From: an uncultured Erysipelotrichaceae bacterium
GTDB lineage: Bacteria > Bacillota_I > Bacilli_A > Erysipelotrichales > Erysipelotrichaceae
DNA: 8,458 bases
Direction of reading: 5' to 3'
NCBI GenBank assembly: GCA_934725085.1
Contig: CAKVAL010000048.1
Coordinates: forward strand, 1-8,458
Made by a program: the position numbers and the translations under genes. Shown piece after piece: positions 1 through 6,016 of this stretch (position 1 is the stretch's first letter; the number at the start of each line of letters is the position of its first letter). The notes under the pieces are model-generated. The model was not told where the DNA came from. It ran no database searches and saw only the letters and a program-made list of their open reading frames with translations.

Positions 1-180
1 ATGGACATGTTTATGTTGTGTTCTGATGGCTTATGTGGTTATGTTAGTGATAATGAGATTATCAATATTTTAGATAATTTAGAATATGATACTTTAAAGA
101 AAAAAGCTGATGCGCTTTTAGCTTTAGCACTTAAAAAAGGAGGCTATGACAATGTTACGATTGTCATAGTTAAGAAATGA
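1..180 (+). CDS. prpC: PP2C-family Ser/Thr protein phosphatase, C-terminal end (partial, 5' end outside the window)
   Basis: This frame is open from base 1 to the TGA at 178-180 and gives 59 residues. It carries the two C-terminal signatures of PPM/PP2C phosphatases: LCSDGL near residue 6, whose Asp is a metal ligand, and GGYDNVTIVIV near residue 46, whose Asp-Asn is the last metal-site motif. The complete family member (B. subtilis PrpC/Stp) is about 250 residues, so roughly three quarters lies upstream. The ATG at base 1 is an internal Met, not the start. The enzyme is a cytosolic Mn/Mg-dependent phosphatase that removes phosphates from the partner kinase and its substrates. Its stop overlaps the kinase start (ATGA, 177-180), the usual coupled arrangement, which supports the identification. 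The gene symbol rests on this context as well as the motifs. Confidence 0.93.
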   Translation: MDMFMLCSDGLCGYVSDNEIINILDNLEYDTLKKKADALLALALKKGGYDNVTIVIVKK

Positions 181-1838
181 AGATAGCTAATAGATATGAG
201 GTTATAAGAGAAATCGGCAAGGGTGGTATGGCTAATGTCTACCTAGCTTTTGATACGATTTTAAATCGTCAGGTTGCCATTAAGATTTTAAAGGGTGATA
301 TGGCAAATGATCCTGTTTCTTTGGAAAGATTCAAAAGAGAAGCCAATACTTCAACTAAACTATTCCATCCTAATGCGGTAGAAGTTTATGATGTTGGTGA
401 ACAAGGAAACATGCATTATATTGTCATGGAATATGTTAAGGGGCATACACTTAAACAATTGATTCAAAGAAGGGGTGCATTACCGCCAAAAGAAGCTGTT
501 TGGATTATGAAACAATTAACTGGAGCCTTATTACAAGCTCATAAGAATGGGATAATCCATAGAGATATCAAGAGTCAAAATGTTTTGATTAAGGATGATG
601 GTACTGTTAAGTTGGCTGATTTTGGTATTGCGGTATTAAATGATGCGATGCAGCTAACTTCTAAGGGTTCAATCTTGGGCTCGGTTCATTATTTAGCTCC
701 TGAGCTTGCCAAGGGTGGCCAAGCTAGTATGCAGTCAGATATCTATTCTTTGGGTATTGTCTTTTATGAGCTTTTAACGGGCGATGTACCTTTTAAGGCC
801 GATAGTCCTGTACAGGTTGCCTTGGAACATATTAACAAGGATGTGCCTCGTGTACGTAAGTTTAATCCTGATATTCCTGTAAGTGTTGAGAATATAGTAG
901 TAAAAGCAACTGCTAGATCGCTTGAAGAAAGATATGATAATGCAGCTATTATGCTTAAGGACTTAGAGAGATGTCTAAGTAAGGAAGCGATGAATGACAA
1001 ACCGATTGTGCTTGTAAAGAGCTCTATGGTTTCAATGAAAAGTAATGAGGTTAAGGACTTTAAGAAAAAGAAGAAGTCAAAGACTACAAGTAAGTTAAGT
1101 TCTGCTTTCATTATTGTCTTATCGATTCTTTCATTACTAGCGATACTAATTATTCTAATGTTGACCGGTGTTATAGGACCTAAGAATAAACCAGTTACGG
1201 TTCCAAGTATTAAGGGTTTATCTTTAACGGTTGCTGAAGATGTCTTGAGTCCCTTAGGTTTGGGTATTGATAGTTCAAATATTAAGTGGGTGATGACCGA
1301 TGATACAAAGGCTAATATCGTTATTGATTCTAATCCTAAGGAAGGTGACTTGGTAGAAAAGGGTACCAAGTTAGTTGTAACAGTATCTGAGGGTTGTTAT
1401 GCCACTATTGGTAATTATGTAGGTCTTAAGGTTGAAGATGCCAAGGGTATCTTACAATCGAAGAATTTTAATGTGAAGACTATTGGCGTTGAGTCTGATA
1501 AGGAAGAGGGTACAATACTAGAACAGAGTATGACTGCTGGTTCTAAATATAATCCTGATGTGGTTAATGAGATTACTTTGACTTATGCGACAAGTAGTAC
1601 TTATATGATTCCTTTTGATATCTTGGGTAAGAATGTTGATGATGTTGTTAATATGTTTAAGGAATTAAACTTTAATGTAAGCAAGGATGAGGTTGCTTAT
1701 GAAAGTTTAACTGATAATCAAAAGAAATATGAAGCTAATACGGTTGTAGGATGTGATCCTAGTGCTGGTACTTTGTATTCACAAAACGGTGAATCTTGTA
1801 TTCATTTAATGTATTATACGGAAAAGAAAGAAGGTTAA
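177..1838 (+). CDS. prkC: PASTA-domain membrane Ser/Thr protein kinase (PrkC/StkP type)
   Basis: The 553-residue protein has the full layout of the Gram-positive PASTA kinases, which sense peptidoglycan fragments and phosphorylate division, wall-synthesis and translation proteins. The kinase domain spans about residues 7-265: glycine loop GKGGMANVY (14-22), catalytic Lys36 in VAIK, Glu55, HRD with Asp130, Asn135, DFG 148-150 and APE 174-176. All catalytic residues are present, so it should be active. A basic juxtamembrane stretch (KKKKKSK, 296-302) precedes one membrane helix (about 310-333), and the outside part has three PASTA repeats at about 338-405, 406-473 and 474-549. There are three extracellular cysteines (407, 526, 541). 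The start at 177 overlaps the phosphatase stop and has only a weak SD, which suggests coupled translation. In B. subtilis rsgA (cpgA) follows; here rpe follows after three bases. Confidence 0.97.
   Translation: MKIANRYEVIREIGKGGMANVYLAFDTILNRQVAIKILKGDMANDPVSLERFKREANTSTKLFHPNAVEVYDVGEQGNMHYIVMEYVKGHTLKQLIQRRGALPPKEAVWIMKQLTGALLQAHKNGIIHRDIKSQNVLIKDDGTVKLADFGIAVLNDAMQLTSKGSILGSVHYLAPELAKGGQASMQSDIYSLGIVFYELLTGDVPFKADSPVQVALEHINKDVPRVRKFNPDIPVSVENIVVKATARSLEERYDNAAIMLKDLERCLSKEAMNDKPIVLVKSSMVSMKSNEVKDFKKKKKSKTTSKLSSAFIIVLSILSLLAILIILMLTGVIGPKNKPVTVPSIKGLSLTVAEDVLSPLGLGIDSSNIKWVMTDDTKANIVIDSNPKEGDLVEKGTKLVVTVSEGCYATIGNYVGLKVEDAKGILQSKNFNVKTIGVESDKEEGTILEQSMTAGSKYNPDVVNEITLTYATSSTYMIPFDILGKNVDDVVNMFKELNFNVSKDEVAYESLTDNQKKYEANTVVGCDPSAGTLYSQNGESCIHLMYYTEKKEG
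1826..1834 (+). promoter_or_regulatory. Ribosome binding site for rpe
   Basis: GAAAGAAGG ends 7 bases before the rpe ATG at 1842 and lies inside the last codons of the kinase gene. It fixes the rpe start and shows that rpe initiates on its own SD although only three bases separate the two genes. Confidence 0.75.
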
Positions 1839-1841
1839 TTT

Positions 1842-2486
1842 ATGATACTTGCTCCCTCAATTTTATCTTTAGACTATGCTCAATTTTCTAAGCAATTAGA
1901 GATAGTTAACGAAAAGTGTAAATGGATTCACTTTGATGTTATGGATGGTCACTTTGTCCCCAATATTAGTTTTGGTCCCGATATTTTCAAAGCATTTAGA
2001 CATAATTCATCATTATTCATGGACGTGCATTTAATGGTAAGTGATCCTGTTTTTATTGGTGATATGTTTGTAAAAGCTGGGGCTGATGGTATTACTTTCC
2101 ATTTTGAAGCATGTGATGATATTTATGCTTGTTTGGATACAATTGCTCATTTTAAGAATTTACATGTAAAGGTTGGTGTTTCTATTAAACTAGGTACTAG
2201 TGTTGAACAGATTATTCCTTTATTGAAGTATGTTGACTTAGTACTTGTAATGAGCGTTGAACCAGGTTTTGGTGGTCAAAAGTTCATGGAAGATTCTTTG
2301 AATAAGATTGAACAATTAGATAAGTATCGTAAGGAAAATGATTTGAATTATTTGATTGAAGTGGATGGTGGCATCAATGATAAGAATATCTACAAGGTAT
2401 CTAGTAAGGGTTGTGATGTAGCTGTTGCTGGGTCAAGTGTGTTTAAGGGTGATATAGAAGAGAATATTAGGAACTTAAGTATTTAG
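1842..2486 (+). CDS. rpe: Ribulose-phosphate 3-epimerase
   Basis: This 214-residue cytosolic TIM-barrel enzyme interconverts D-ribulose 5-phosphate and D-xylulose 5-phosphate in the pentose phosphate pathway. Family landmarks are in order: LAPSILS (3-9), HFDVMDGHFVPN (30-41) with His30 and Asp32, DVHLM with His63, VMSVEPGFGGQKF (136-148) forming the flexible loop, EVDGGIN with Asp175 (second catalytic Asp and metal ligand), and the phosphate-binding end VAGSSVFKG (195-203). The length is typical (about 215-225). One loop reads GVSIKLGTS where most relatives have GVSLNPATP, a mild divergence. Position after the PASTA kinase is conserved in Bacillota, normally with rsgA in between. The final codons form half of the terminator hairpin. 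Confidence 0.97.
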   Translation: MILAPSILSLDYAQFSKQLEIVNEKCKWIHFDVMDGHFVPNISFGPDIFKAFRHNSSLFMDVHLMVSDPVFIGDMFVKAGADGITFHFEACDDIYACLDTIAHFKNLHVKVGVSIKLGTSVEQIIPLLKYVDLVLVMSVEPGFGGQKFMEDSLNKIEQLDKYRKENDLNYLIEVDGGINDKNIYKVSSKGCDVAVAGSSVFKGDIEENIRNLSI

Positions 2487-2500
2487 GTTCCTTTTATTTT
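2469..2500 (+). terminator. Rho-independent terminator of the prpC-prkC-rpe operon
   Basis: Bases 2469-2478 (AGGAACTTAA) pair with 2483-2492 (TTAGGTTCCT) in a 10-bp stem containing one G·T pair and a 4-base loop (GTAT). TTTATTTT follows. The hairpin starts in the last six codons of rpe and includes its TAG stop (2484-2486), so there is effectively no 3' untranslated region before it. Confidence 0.85.
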
Positions 2501-2504
2501 GGTA

Positions 2505-2532
2505 TAAAAAAAGTGGTTAATTACTAACCACT
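2505..2532 (-). terminator. Rho-independent terminator of rpmB
   Basis: On the minus strand, AGTGGTTA (2532-2525) and TAACCACT (2519-2512) form a perfect 8-bp stem with a 5-base loop, followed by seven T (2511-2505). It begins 4 bases after the rpmB stop. Read on the plus strand the tail is poor, so it mainly serves rpmB. It lies 4 bases from the rpe terminator in a compact convergent junction. Confidence 0.88.
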
Positions 2533-2536
2533 GATT

Positions 2537-2731
2537 TTATGCATTCTTAGCTTGAGCCTTAAGACTTCTTAATGCACGGGCTGAAACTTTAACCTTCGTA
2601 GGTTTACCATCAACCATAATTGTTGCATTTTGAAGATTTACATTCCATTTACGGCGTGTAGCACGAAGTGAATGTGAACGGTTGTTTCCTGAAAGAGGTC
2701 CTTTTCCAGAAATTTCGCAAACTCTTGACAT
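2537..2731 (-). CDS. rpmB: 50S ribosomal protein L28
   Basis: The 64-residue basic protein matches bacterial L28 throughout: CEISGKGPLSGNNRSHS (5-21), the Arg/Lys-rich segment RATRRKWNVNLQ (23-34), and VDGKPTKVKVSARALRSLK near the C terminus. The length is normal (61-78). It is part of the large ribosomal subunit. It lacks the CxxC zinc-binding pairs of some L28 variants and has one Cys (Cys5), as in Cys-poor forms. The start is fixed by a strong SD 8 bases upstream. It is a single-gene unit with its own terminator. The same inverted position downstream of rpe is found in B. subtilis, so this synteny is old. Confidence 0.98.
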   Translation of the reverse strand: MSRVCEISGKGPLSGNNRSHSLRATRRKWNVNLQNATIMVDGKPTKVKVSARALRSLKAQAKNA

Positions 2732-2739
2732 AACACATG

Positions 2740-2747
2740 CCTCCCTT
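2740..2747 (-). promoter_or_regulatory. Ribosome binding site for rpmB
   Basis: The minus strand reads AAGGGAGG, with 8 bases to the rpmB ATG (2731-2729). It is one of the strongest SD sequences in the window, as expected for a highly expressed ribosomal protein. Confidence 0.85.
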
Positions 2748-2766
2748 CATTAAATCTAGCTTTATT

Positions 2767-2795
2767 AATATACCATTGTCTTTTATCAAATGCAA
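2767..2795 (-). promoter_or_regulatory. Candidate sigma-A promoter for rpmB
   Basis: On the minus strand, TTGCAT (2795-2790) and TATATT (2772-2767) are separated by exactly 17 bases. The -10 matches consensus at five of six positions; the -35 keeps only its TTG core. The predicted transcript start is near 2760, giving a leader of about 30 bases that contains the SD. The region is AT-rich, so chance matches are possible. Confidence 0.45.
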
Positions 2796-2872
2796 GGTCA
2801 TAAAATAAACTTTTTTGAACAATTATTTTTTTATCTCTTAAATTACAGGCTTATTTCACACATAAATCATTG

Positions 2873-2878
2873 TATAAT
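2873..2878 (+). promoter_or_regulatory. Candidate -10 element for the ftsA-ftsZ operon
   Basis: A perfect TATAAT ends 7 bases before the best ftsA start (ATG at 2886), so transcription would begin at or within about two bases of that ATG. The -35 is weak: only CTTATT or TTATTT lies at 16-17 bases. A T-rich tract (about 2811-2832) lies farther upstream. An alternative promoter, TTGAAC (2815-2820) with TTAAAT (2838-2843) at 17 bases, would give a leader of about 36 bases without any SD. Confidence 0.5.
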
Positions 2879-2885
2879 ATTGACT

Positions 2886-4142
2886 ATGGATAACGTAAAA
2901 CAAGTTTATGCAACTTTAAAATTAGATGACAACAAAGTTGATATCTTAGTTGGTGAATTCTATAATACACGTTTTAATATTATTTGTACTTATAGTGCGC
3001 CAATTTCGGGTATCAGCGATTTTAATGTGATTGATAGTGATAGTGTGGTAGAGGGTTTAAAAGAAGCTATCGCTAATGTATCAAAGAAGGTGGGCGCAAC
3101 GCTTGAAAAGGTAATCTTGGTTCTTCCACCATATAATTTCTCAAGAACTTCACTTAAAGTATCAATTATTCCAAGTGATTCTCGTATTAAGAAAAAGGAT
3201 ATTGCGCGTGCTATAACAAATGCACTAAAGACTCATATTGATGATGAATCGTTGGTTATTAATACTCATATCACAAAATATACAGTCAATGGCATCTCAT
3301 ATCGTAGACTTCCAGAGAATGAAACATGTGATGAGGCTTATATCGATATTGATTTATTATGTGGTGATAAGAAAATGGCCTTTGATTATGTAGAAGTAGT
3401 TAATAAGGCAGGACTTGAGATTCTTGATTTAGTTTTGGCTGATTATGCGATTGCCAAAGAGAGTGTGGCTTTAGAAAATTCATTGAGTCATAACATCATC
3501 TTATTAAACATTAATAATGAAGAGACTTATTTAAGTTTAATTTATAAGACTAAATTATTAAGTTCTGAAATTATTCATACTGGTTTGAGACAATTCTGTG
3601 ATTTAGCTATAGCTAAGTATCATCTTCCATATAATGTATGTTCAAGGTTATTAAAATATAATGTTGACTACAAGAGTGAACATTTAAATGATGCGATTTA
3701 TGCTTGGAGTGATGGTGATAAGAATAATTCATTGGTTATTAAAGACTTGAATGAATTGGTTGATGTACCACTTAATGCTTATGTTGATAAGATTGTGGCT
3801 ACATGTAAGCCAATAATCGAAAAGGGAGCTAGTTTCTTATTAACAGGAGAAGGTAGTGAGATGTTAGCTATCTCTGAGTTGTTAAAGGAAAAGAGTGGTG
3901 TTGAGGTTAAAAATTATTATCCTGATATCATTGGAGCTAGAAAAGCTAATATGTGTGCCAATTATGGAGCCTTGTTTGTATATAGAGAAAAGGCTGTTCT
4001 TAATGAATTAAGCGTAAATTGTGTTAATATAGCTGAGTATGATAAGACTATAGATAGGATTGAAGAAGATGTTGAGGGAGAATCAATTACTTCTAAGATA
4101 AAGAATTTATTTGAAACATATAAGGAAAGTGAGGAGAAATAG
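2886..4142 (+). CDS. ftsA: Divergent FtsA-like cell division protein
   Basis: FtsA is an actin-fold protein that tethers FtsZ filaments to the membrane. I start this at ATG 2886 (418 residues, typical of FtsA); the frame stays open to an ATG at 2790, but that would add a hydrophobic tail of 32 residues unlike FtsA and would overlap the rpmB promoter. FtsA-like stretches include VINTHITKYTVNG (124-136), followed by a segment resembling the SHS2 (1C) region, NKAGLEILDLVLADYAIAKES (173-193), GLRQFCDLAIAKYHLP (233-248), and LLTGEGSEM (318-326), which corresponds to the adenosine-side LTGG motif. The C-terminal ITSKIKNLFETYKE (401-414) looks like the amphipathic membrane-targeting helix. The two phosphate loops are not recognisable: LKLDDNKV stands where DIGTSKV is expected, and LLNINNEETYLS where DIGGGTTDI is expected. 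Direct abutment with ftsZ supports the role. No SD precedes the start. Confidence 0.85.
   Translation: MDNVKQVYATLKLDDNKVDILVGEFYNTRFNIICTYSAPISGISDFNVIDSDSVVEGLKEAIANVSKKVGATLEKVILVLPPYNFSRTSLKVSIIPSDSRIKKKDIARAITNALKTHIDDESLVINTHITKYTVNGISYRRLPENETCDEAYIDIDLLCGDKKMAFDYVEVVNKAGLEILDLVLADYAIAKESVALENSLSHNIILLNINNEETYLSLIYKTKLLSSEIIHTGLRQFCDLAIAKYHLPYNVCSRLLKYNVDYKSEHLNDAIYAWSDGDKNNSLVIKDLNELVDVPLNAYVDKIVATCKPIIEKGASFLLTGEGSEMLAISELLKEKSGVEVKNYYPDIIGARKANMCANYGALFVYREKAVLNELSVNCVNIAEYDKTIDRIEEDVEGESITSKIKNLFETYKESEEK
4131..4136 (+). promoter_or_regulatory. Ribosome binding site for ftsZ
   Basis: GAGGAG lies inside the last ftsA codons, 6 bases before the ftsZ ATG at 4143, which directly follows the ftsA TAG. 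This allows ftsZ to be translated strongly and partly independently of ftsA, consistent with FtsZ being needed in excess. Confidence 0.8.
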
Positions 4143-5219
4143 ATGACTACAAAACCAGAATATAATCAAGTTGTTAGAATTAAGGTATTTGGTGTTGGTG
4201 GTGCCGGTTGTAATGCGGTAAATAGAATGGTAAATGATGGTGTTAAGGGTGTTGAATTCTATGTATGTAACACTGATTTACAATGTTTAAATATGTCTAA
4301 GTGTCAAAACAAGATTGTTTTGGGTAAGAATACTACAAAGGGTTTAGGTGCTGGTTCTAATCCTGAGGTTGGTGCTAAGGCTGCTGGTGAGAGTGAAGAT
4401 GATATCCGTAAGGCAATTGCTGGTGCTGATATGGTTTTCATTACTTGTGGTGAAGGTGGTGGCACCGGTACAGGTGGTGCTCCAATTATCGCAAGACTTG
4501 CCAAGGAGGCAGGTGCTTTAACTGTTGGTGTTGTTACTACTCCATTTAGATTTGAGGGTCGTAAGAGAAATGATCAAGCTCAAGTTGGTCTTGAATCATT
4601 AAAGGAATATATCGATTCACTTATTATTGTTTCAAATGATAAGCTATTGAGTGTGATTGGTAAGATTCCTATGCAAGATGCATTTAAGGAAGCTGATAAT
4701 GTCTTAAGACAGGGTGTTCAAACCATCACTGACTTGATTGCGGTTCCTGCTTATATCAACCTAGACTTTGCGGATGTTAAGACTGTTATGCAAGGTAAGG
4801 GTACTGCACTTATCGGTATTGGTATGGCAAATGGTGAGAATAAGGCTAAGGAAGCTGCTGCTAAGGCTATTAAGTCTCCTTTACTTGAGGCTCAAATTAA
4901 GGGTGCTAAGTCAGCTATTATTAATATTACTGGTGGTAATGATATTTCTGTTTATGATGCTCAAGTTGCCATTGATTATATTAAGGAAGCTGCTGGTAAT
5001 GATATCGATACAATCTTTGGTGTTGCGATGAATGAACAATTAGGTGAAAATATTATCGTTACTGTTATCGCTACTGGTTTTGAGTTACCTAATACCGCAA
5101 CTACTGCAAAGGCTCCTACGACTTTCGTGAGTGCTCCAGTTGAGGAAGTTAAAAGAGAAGAAGTAAATGTTGTTGATGATGACGATGATGTTCCTTCTTT
5201 CTTTAAGACAAGAGTTTAA
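4143..5219 (+). CDS. ftsZ: Cell division protein FtsZ
   Basis: The 358-residue bacterial tubulin homologue polymerises with GTP into the cytokinetic Z-ring. GTP-binding parts are clear: FGVGGAGCNAVN (16-27), NTDLQ (43-47), the signature loop GEGGGTGTGGAP (103-114) and PFRFEGRKR (134-142). The T7 loop INLDFADVKTVM (205-216) supplies the Asp that activates GTP hydrolysis in the neighbouring subunit. After the globular core (about 10-312) comes a linker of about 34 residues and a C-terminal peptide DVPSFFKTRV (349-358), which resembles the DIPxFLR tail that binds FtsA and other partners. An acidic run (DDDDD) precedes the tail. In the signature loop most bacteria have AGMGGGTGTGAAP; here it is CGEGGGTGTGGAP. 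The gene abuts ftsA and is followed after two bases by the PHP gene. Confidence 0.98.
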   Translation: MTTKPEYNQVVRIKVFGVGGAGCNAVNRMVNDGVKGVEFYVCNTDLQCLNMSKCQNKIVLGKNTTKGLGAGSNPEVGAKAAGESEDDIRKAIAGADMVFITCGEGGGTGTGGAPIIARLAKEAGALTVGVVTTPFRFEGRKRNDQAQVGLESLKEYIDSLIIVSNDKLLSVIGKIPMQDAFKEADNVLRQGVQTITDLIAVPAYINLDFADVKTVMQGKGTALIGIGMANGENKAKEAAAKAIKSPLLEAQIKGAKSAIINITGGNDISVYDAQVAIDYIKEAAGNDIDTIFGVAMNEQLGENIIVTVIATGFELPNTATTAKAPTTFVSAPVEEVKREEVNVVDDDDDVPSFFKTRV

Positions 5220-5221
5220 TT

Positions 5222-5929
5222 ATGCAAAATAAGGTGGATTTACATACACATAGTCTATTTTCTAGACATGCATATAGTTCACTGACAGAAAATATTGAAA
5301 AGGCCTACGATGTAGGCCTTGAATATTATGGTTTTAGTGATCACCAACATGATCGTTTTAATTTTGGAGCTGATCGTCATAATTTTATTAACTTAGGTGT
5401 TATTCCTAAAAGTTATAAGGGTATGAAGATAATTAAGGGAGTAGAACTTAATTTGGGTGAATATCTAAAGGACTATATTGATTTCTATACCAAGAATTGT
5501 GACTATGGTATCGGTTCTATTCATGCCTATGACCATGGCTATGATCATACAACGGAAGAGAATACTAAGTTCTATTTAGAGGCAATCAATTATCCTTTAA
5601 TTAAGATTTTAGGACATATTGATGACGGTCATCATCCTTGTGACTATTATGAGGTAATTAAGGCTTGTAAAGAAAATAAAGTTTTAGTTGAACTTAATAA
5701 TGCAAGCTTTAAAAATGACTTTAGATTAAATGGTCCTGAGAATCAAAAGAAGATGATTGAAATCTGTAAGGAATTGAATTGTCCTGTTGTCATTGACAGC
5801 GATTCTCATATCAAATATGATATTGGAAATATCACTTTGGCTTACAAGCATGCTAAGGATTGTGGTTTGAGTGATGATTTAATTGCGAATATAAATACAT
5901 CAATAATTGATGATTATTTTAATTTTTGA
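5222..5929 (+). CDS. PHP-domain metal-dependent hydrolase, YcdX-like
   Basis: The 235-residue protein resembles the YcdX group of PHP phosphoesterases, which bind three metal ions in a distorted TIM barrel. Candidate ligands are in the expected order: HTH (His8, His10), His16 in RHAYSS, Asp40-His41 in GFSDH, Glu75 in KGVELN, His101 in GSIHAY, His132 in GHIDDG, and Asp194/His196 in IDSDSH. ELNNASF (157-163) matches the YcdX ELNNSSF-like strand. No signal peptide or membrane segment is seen, so it is cytosolic. The physiological substrate is not known; histidinol phosphatase and DNA-polymerase PHP proteins share the fold, but no histidine genes are nearby. It starts two bases after the ftsZ stop with little SD and probably depends on read-through. 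A strong hairpin lies in codons 27-33. Confidence 0.85.
   Translation: MQNKVDLHTHSLFSRHAYSSLTENIEKAYDVGLEYYGFSDHQHDRFNFGADRHNFINLGVIPKSYKGMKIIKGVELNLGEYLKDYIDFYTKNCDYGIGSIHAYDHGYDHTTEENTKFYLEAINYPLIKILGHIDDGHHPCDYYEVIKACKENKVLVELNNASFKNDFRLNGPENQKKMIEICKELNCPVVIDSDSHIKYDIGNITLAYKHAKDCGLSDDLIANINTSIIDDYFNF
5291..5327 (+). repeat. Perfect inverted repeat (hairpin) inside the PHP gene
   Basis: AAGGCCTAC (5300-5308) and GTAGGCCTT (5312-5320) are perfect complements with a 3-base loop, flanked by AATATT copies (5291-5296 and 5322-5327) that can extend the stem past a small internal bulge. The core encodes K-A-Y-D-V-G-L. There is no T-run afterwards, so it is not an intrinsic terminator. A perfect 9-bp GC-containing stem stands out in this AT-rich coding DNA. 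Confidence 0.7.
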
Positions 5930-5935
5930 TAATAT
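5907..5935 (+). promoter_or_regulatory. Weak candidate promoter ahead of the CNNM gene
   Basis: TTGATG (5907-5912) and TAATAT (5930-5935), 17 bases apart, lie at the end of the PHP gene. The -35 matches four and the -10 four of six consensus bases. In such AT-rich sequence this is weak evidence, and read-through from ftsA-ftsZ is equally possible because no terminator is visible. Confidence 0.22.
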
Positions 5936-5952
5936 ATTTATTGATTTATAAA

Positions 5953-6016
5953 GAGGGAGAGTAAAAAATTGGAAGTTCCTTTATCCACTAACGCTCTTAA
6001 TGGGCACTATGAATAA
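5953..6016 (+). promoter_or_regulatory. SD plus TTG-initiated short frame overlapping the CNNM start
   Basis: AGAGGGAGAG, with GGAG at 5956-5959, lies 9 bases before TTG at 5969. Translation from that TTG gives MEVPLSTNALNGHYE and stops at TAA 6014-6016. This frame is one base out of register with the long CNNM frame, whose candidate ATGs (6000 and 6009) have no SD. A +1 shift at CTTA (5996-5999) would join the two as MEVPLSTNAL-MGTMNNNN. Either this is a leader peptide with reinitiation, a frameshift, or a single-base insertion near 5999. Confidence 0.55.

Noticed and set aside
764..1369. 201-residue open frame antisense to the kinase gene
   Set aside because: It lies wholly inside a well-recognised gene, has no SD or recognisable domain, and reflects codon bias of the coding strand.
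2790..2885. In-frame N-terminal extension of the FtsA-like gene from the ATG at 2790
   Set aside because: No SD precedes it, the 32 added residues are hydrophobic and unlike FtsA, it contains the TATAAT of the gene itself, and it overlaps the candidate rpmB -35.
4304..5031. Short open frames within ftsZ on both strands (4304-4504 minus, 4768-5031 plus)
   Set aside because: Low-complexity products (Pro/Ala-rich or Leu/Arg/Val-rich) out of frame with an intact ftsZ.
5901..5925. AT-only inverted repeat (AATAAT…ATTATT) with a T-rich tail at the end of the PHP gene, as a possible terminator
   Set aside because: The 6-bp stem has no G-C pairs and would be too weak; such matches are expected by chance here, so I do not end the operon at this point.
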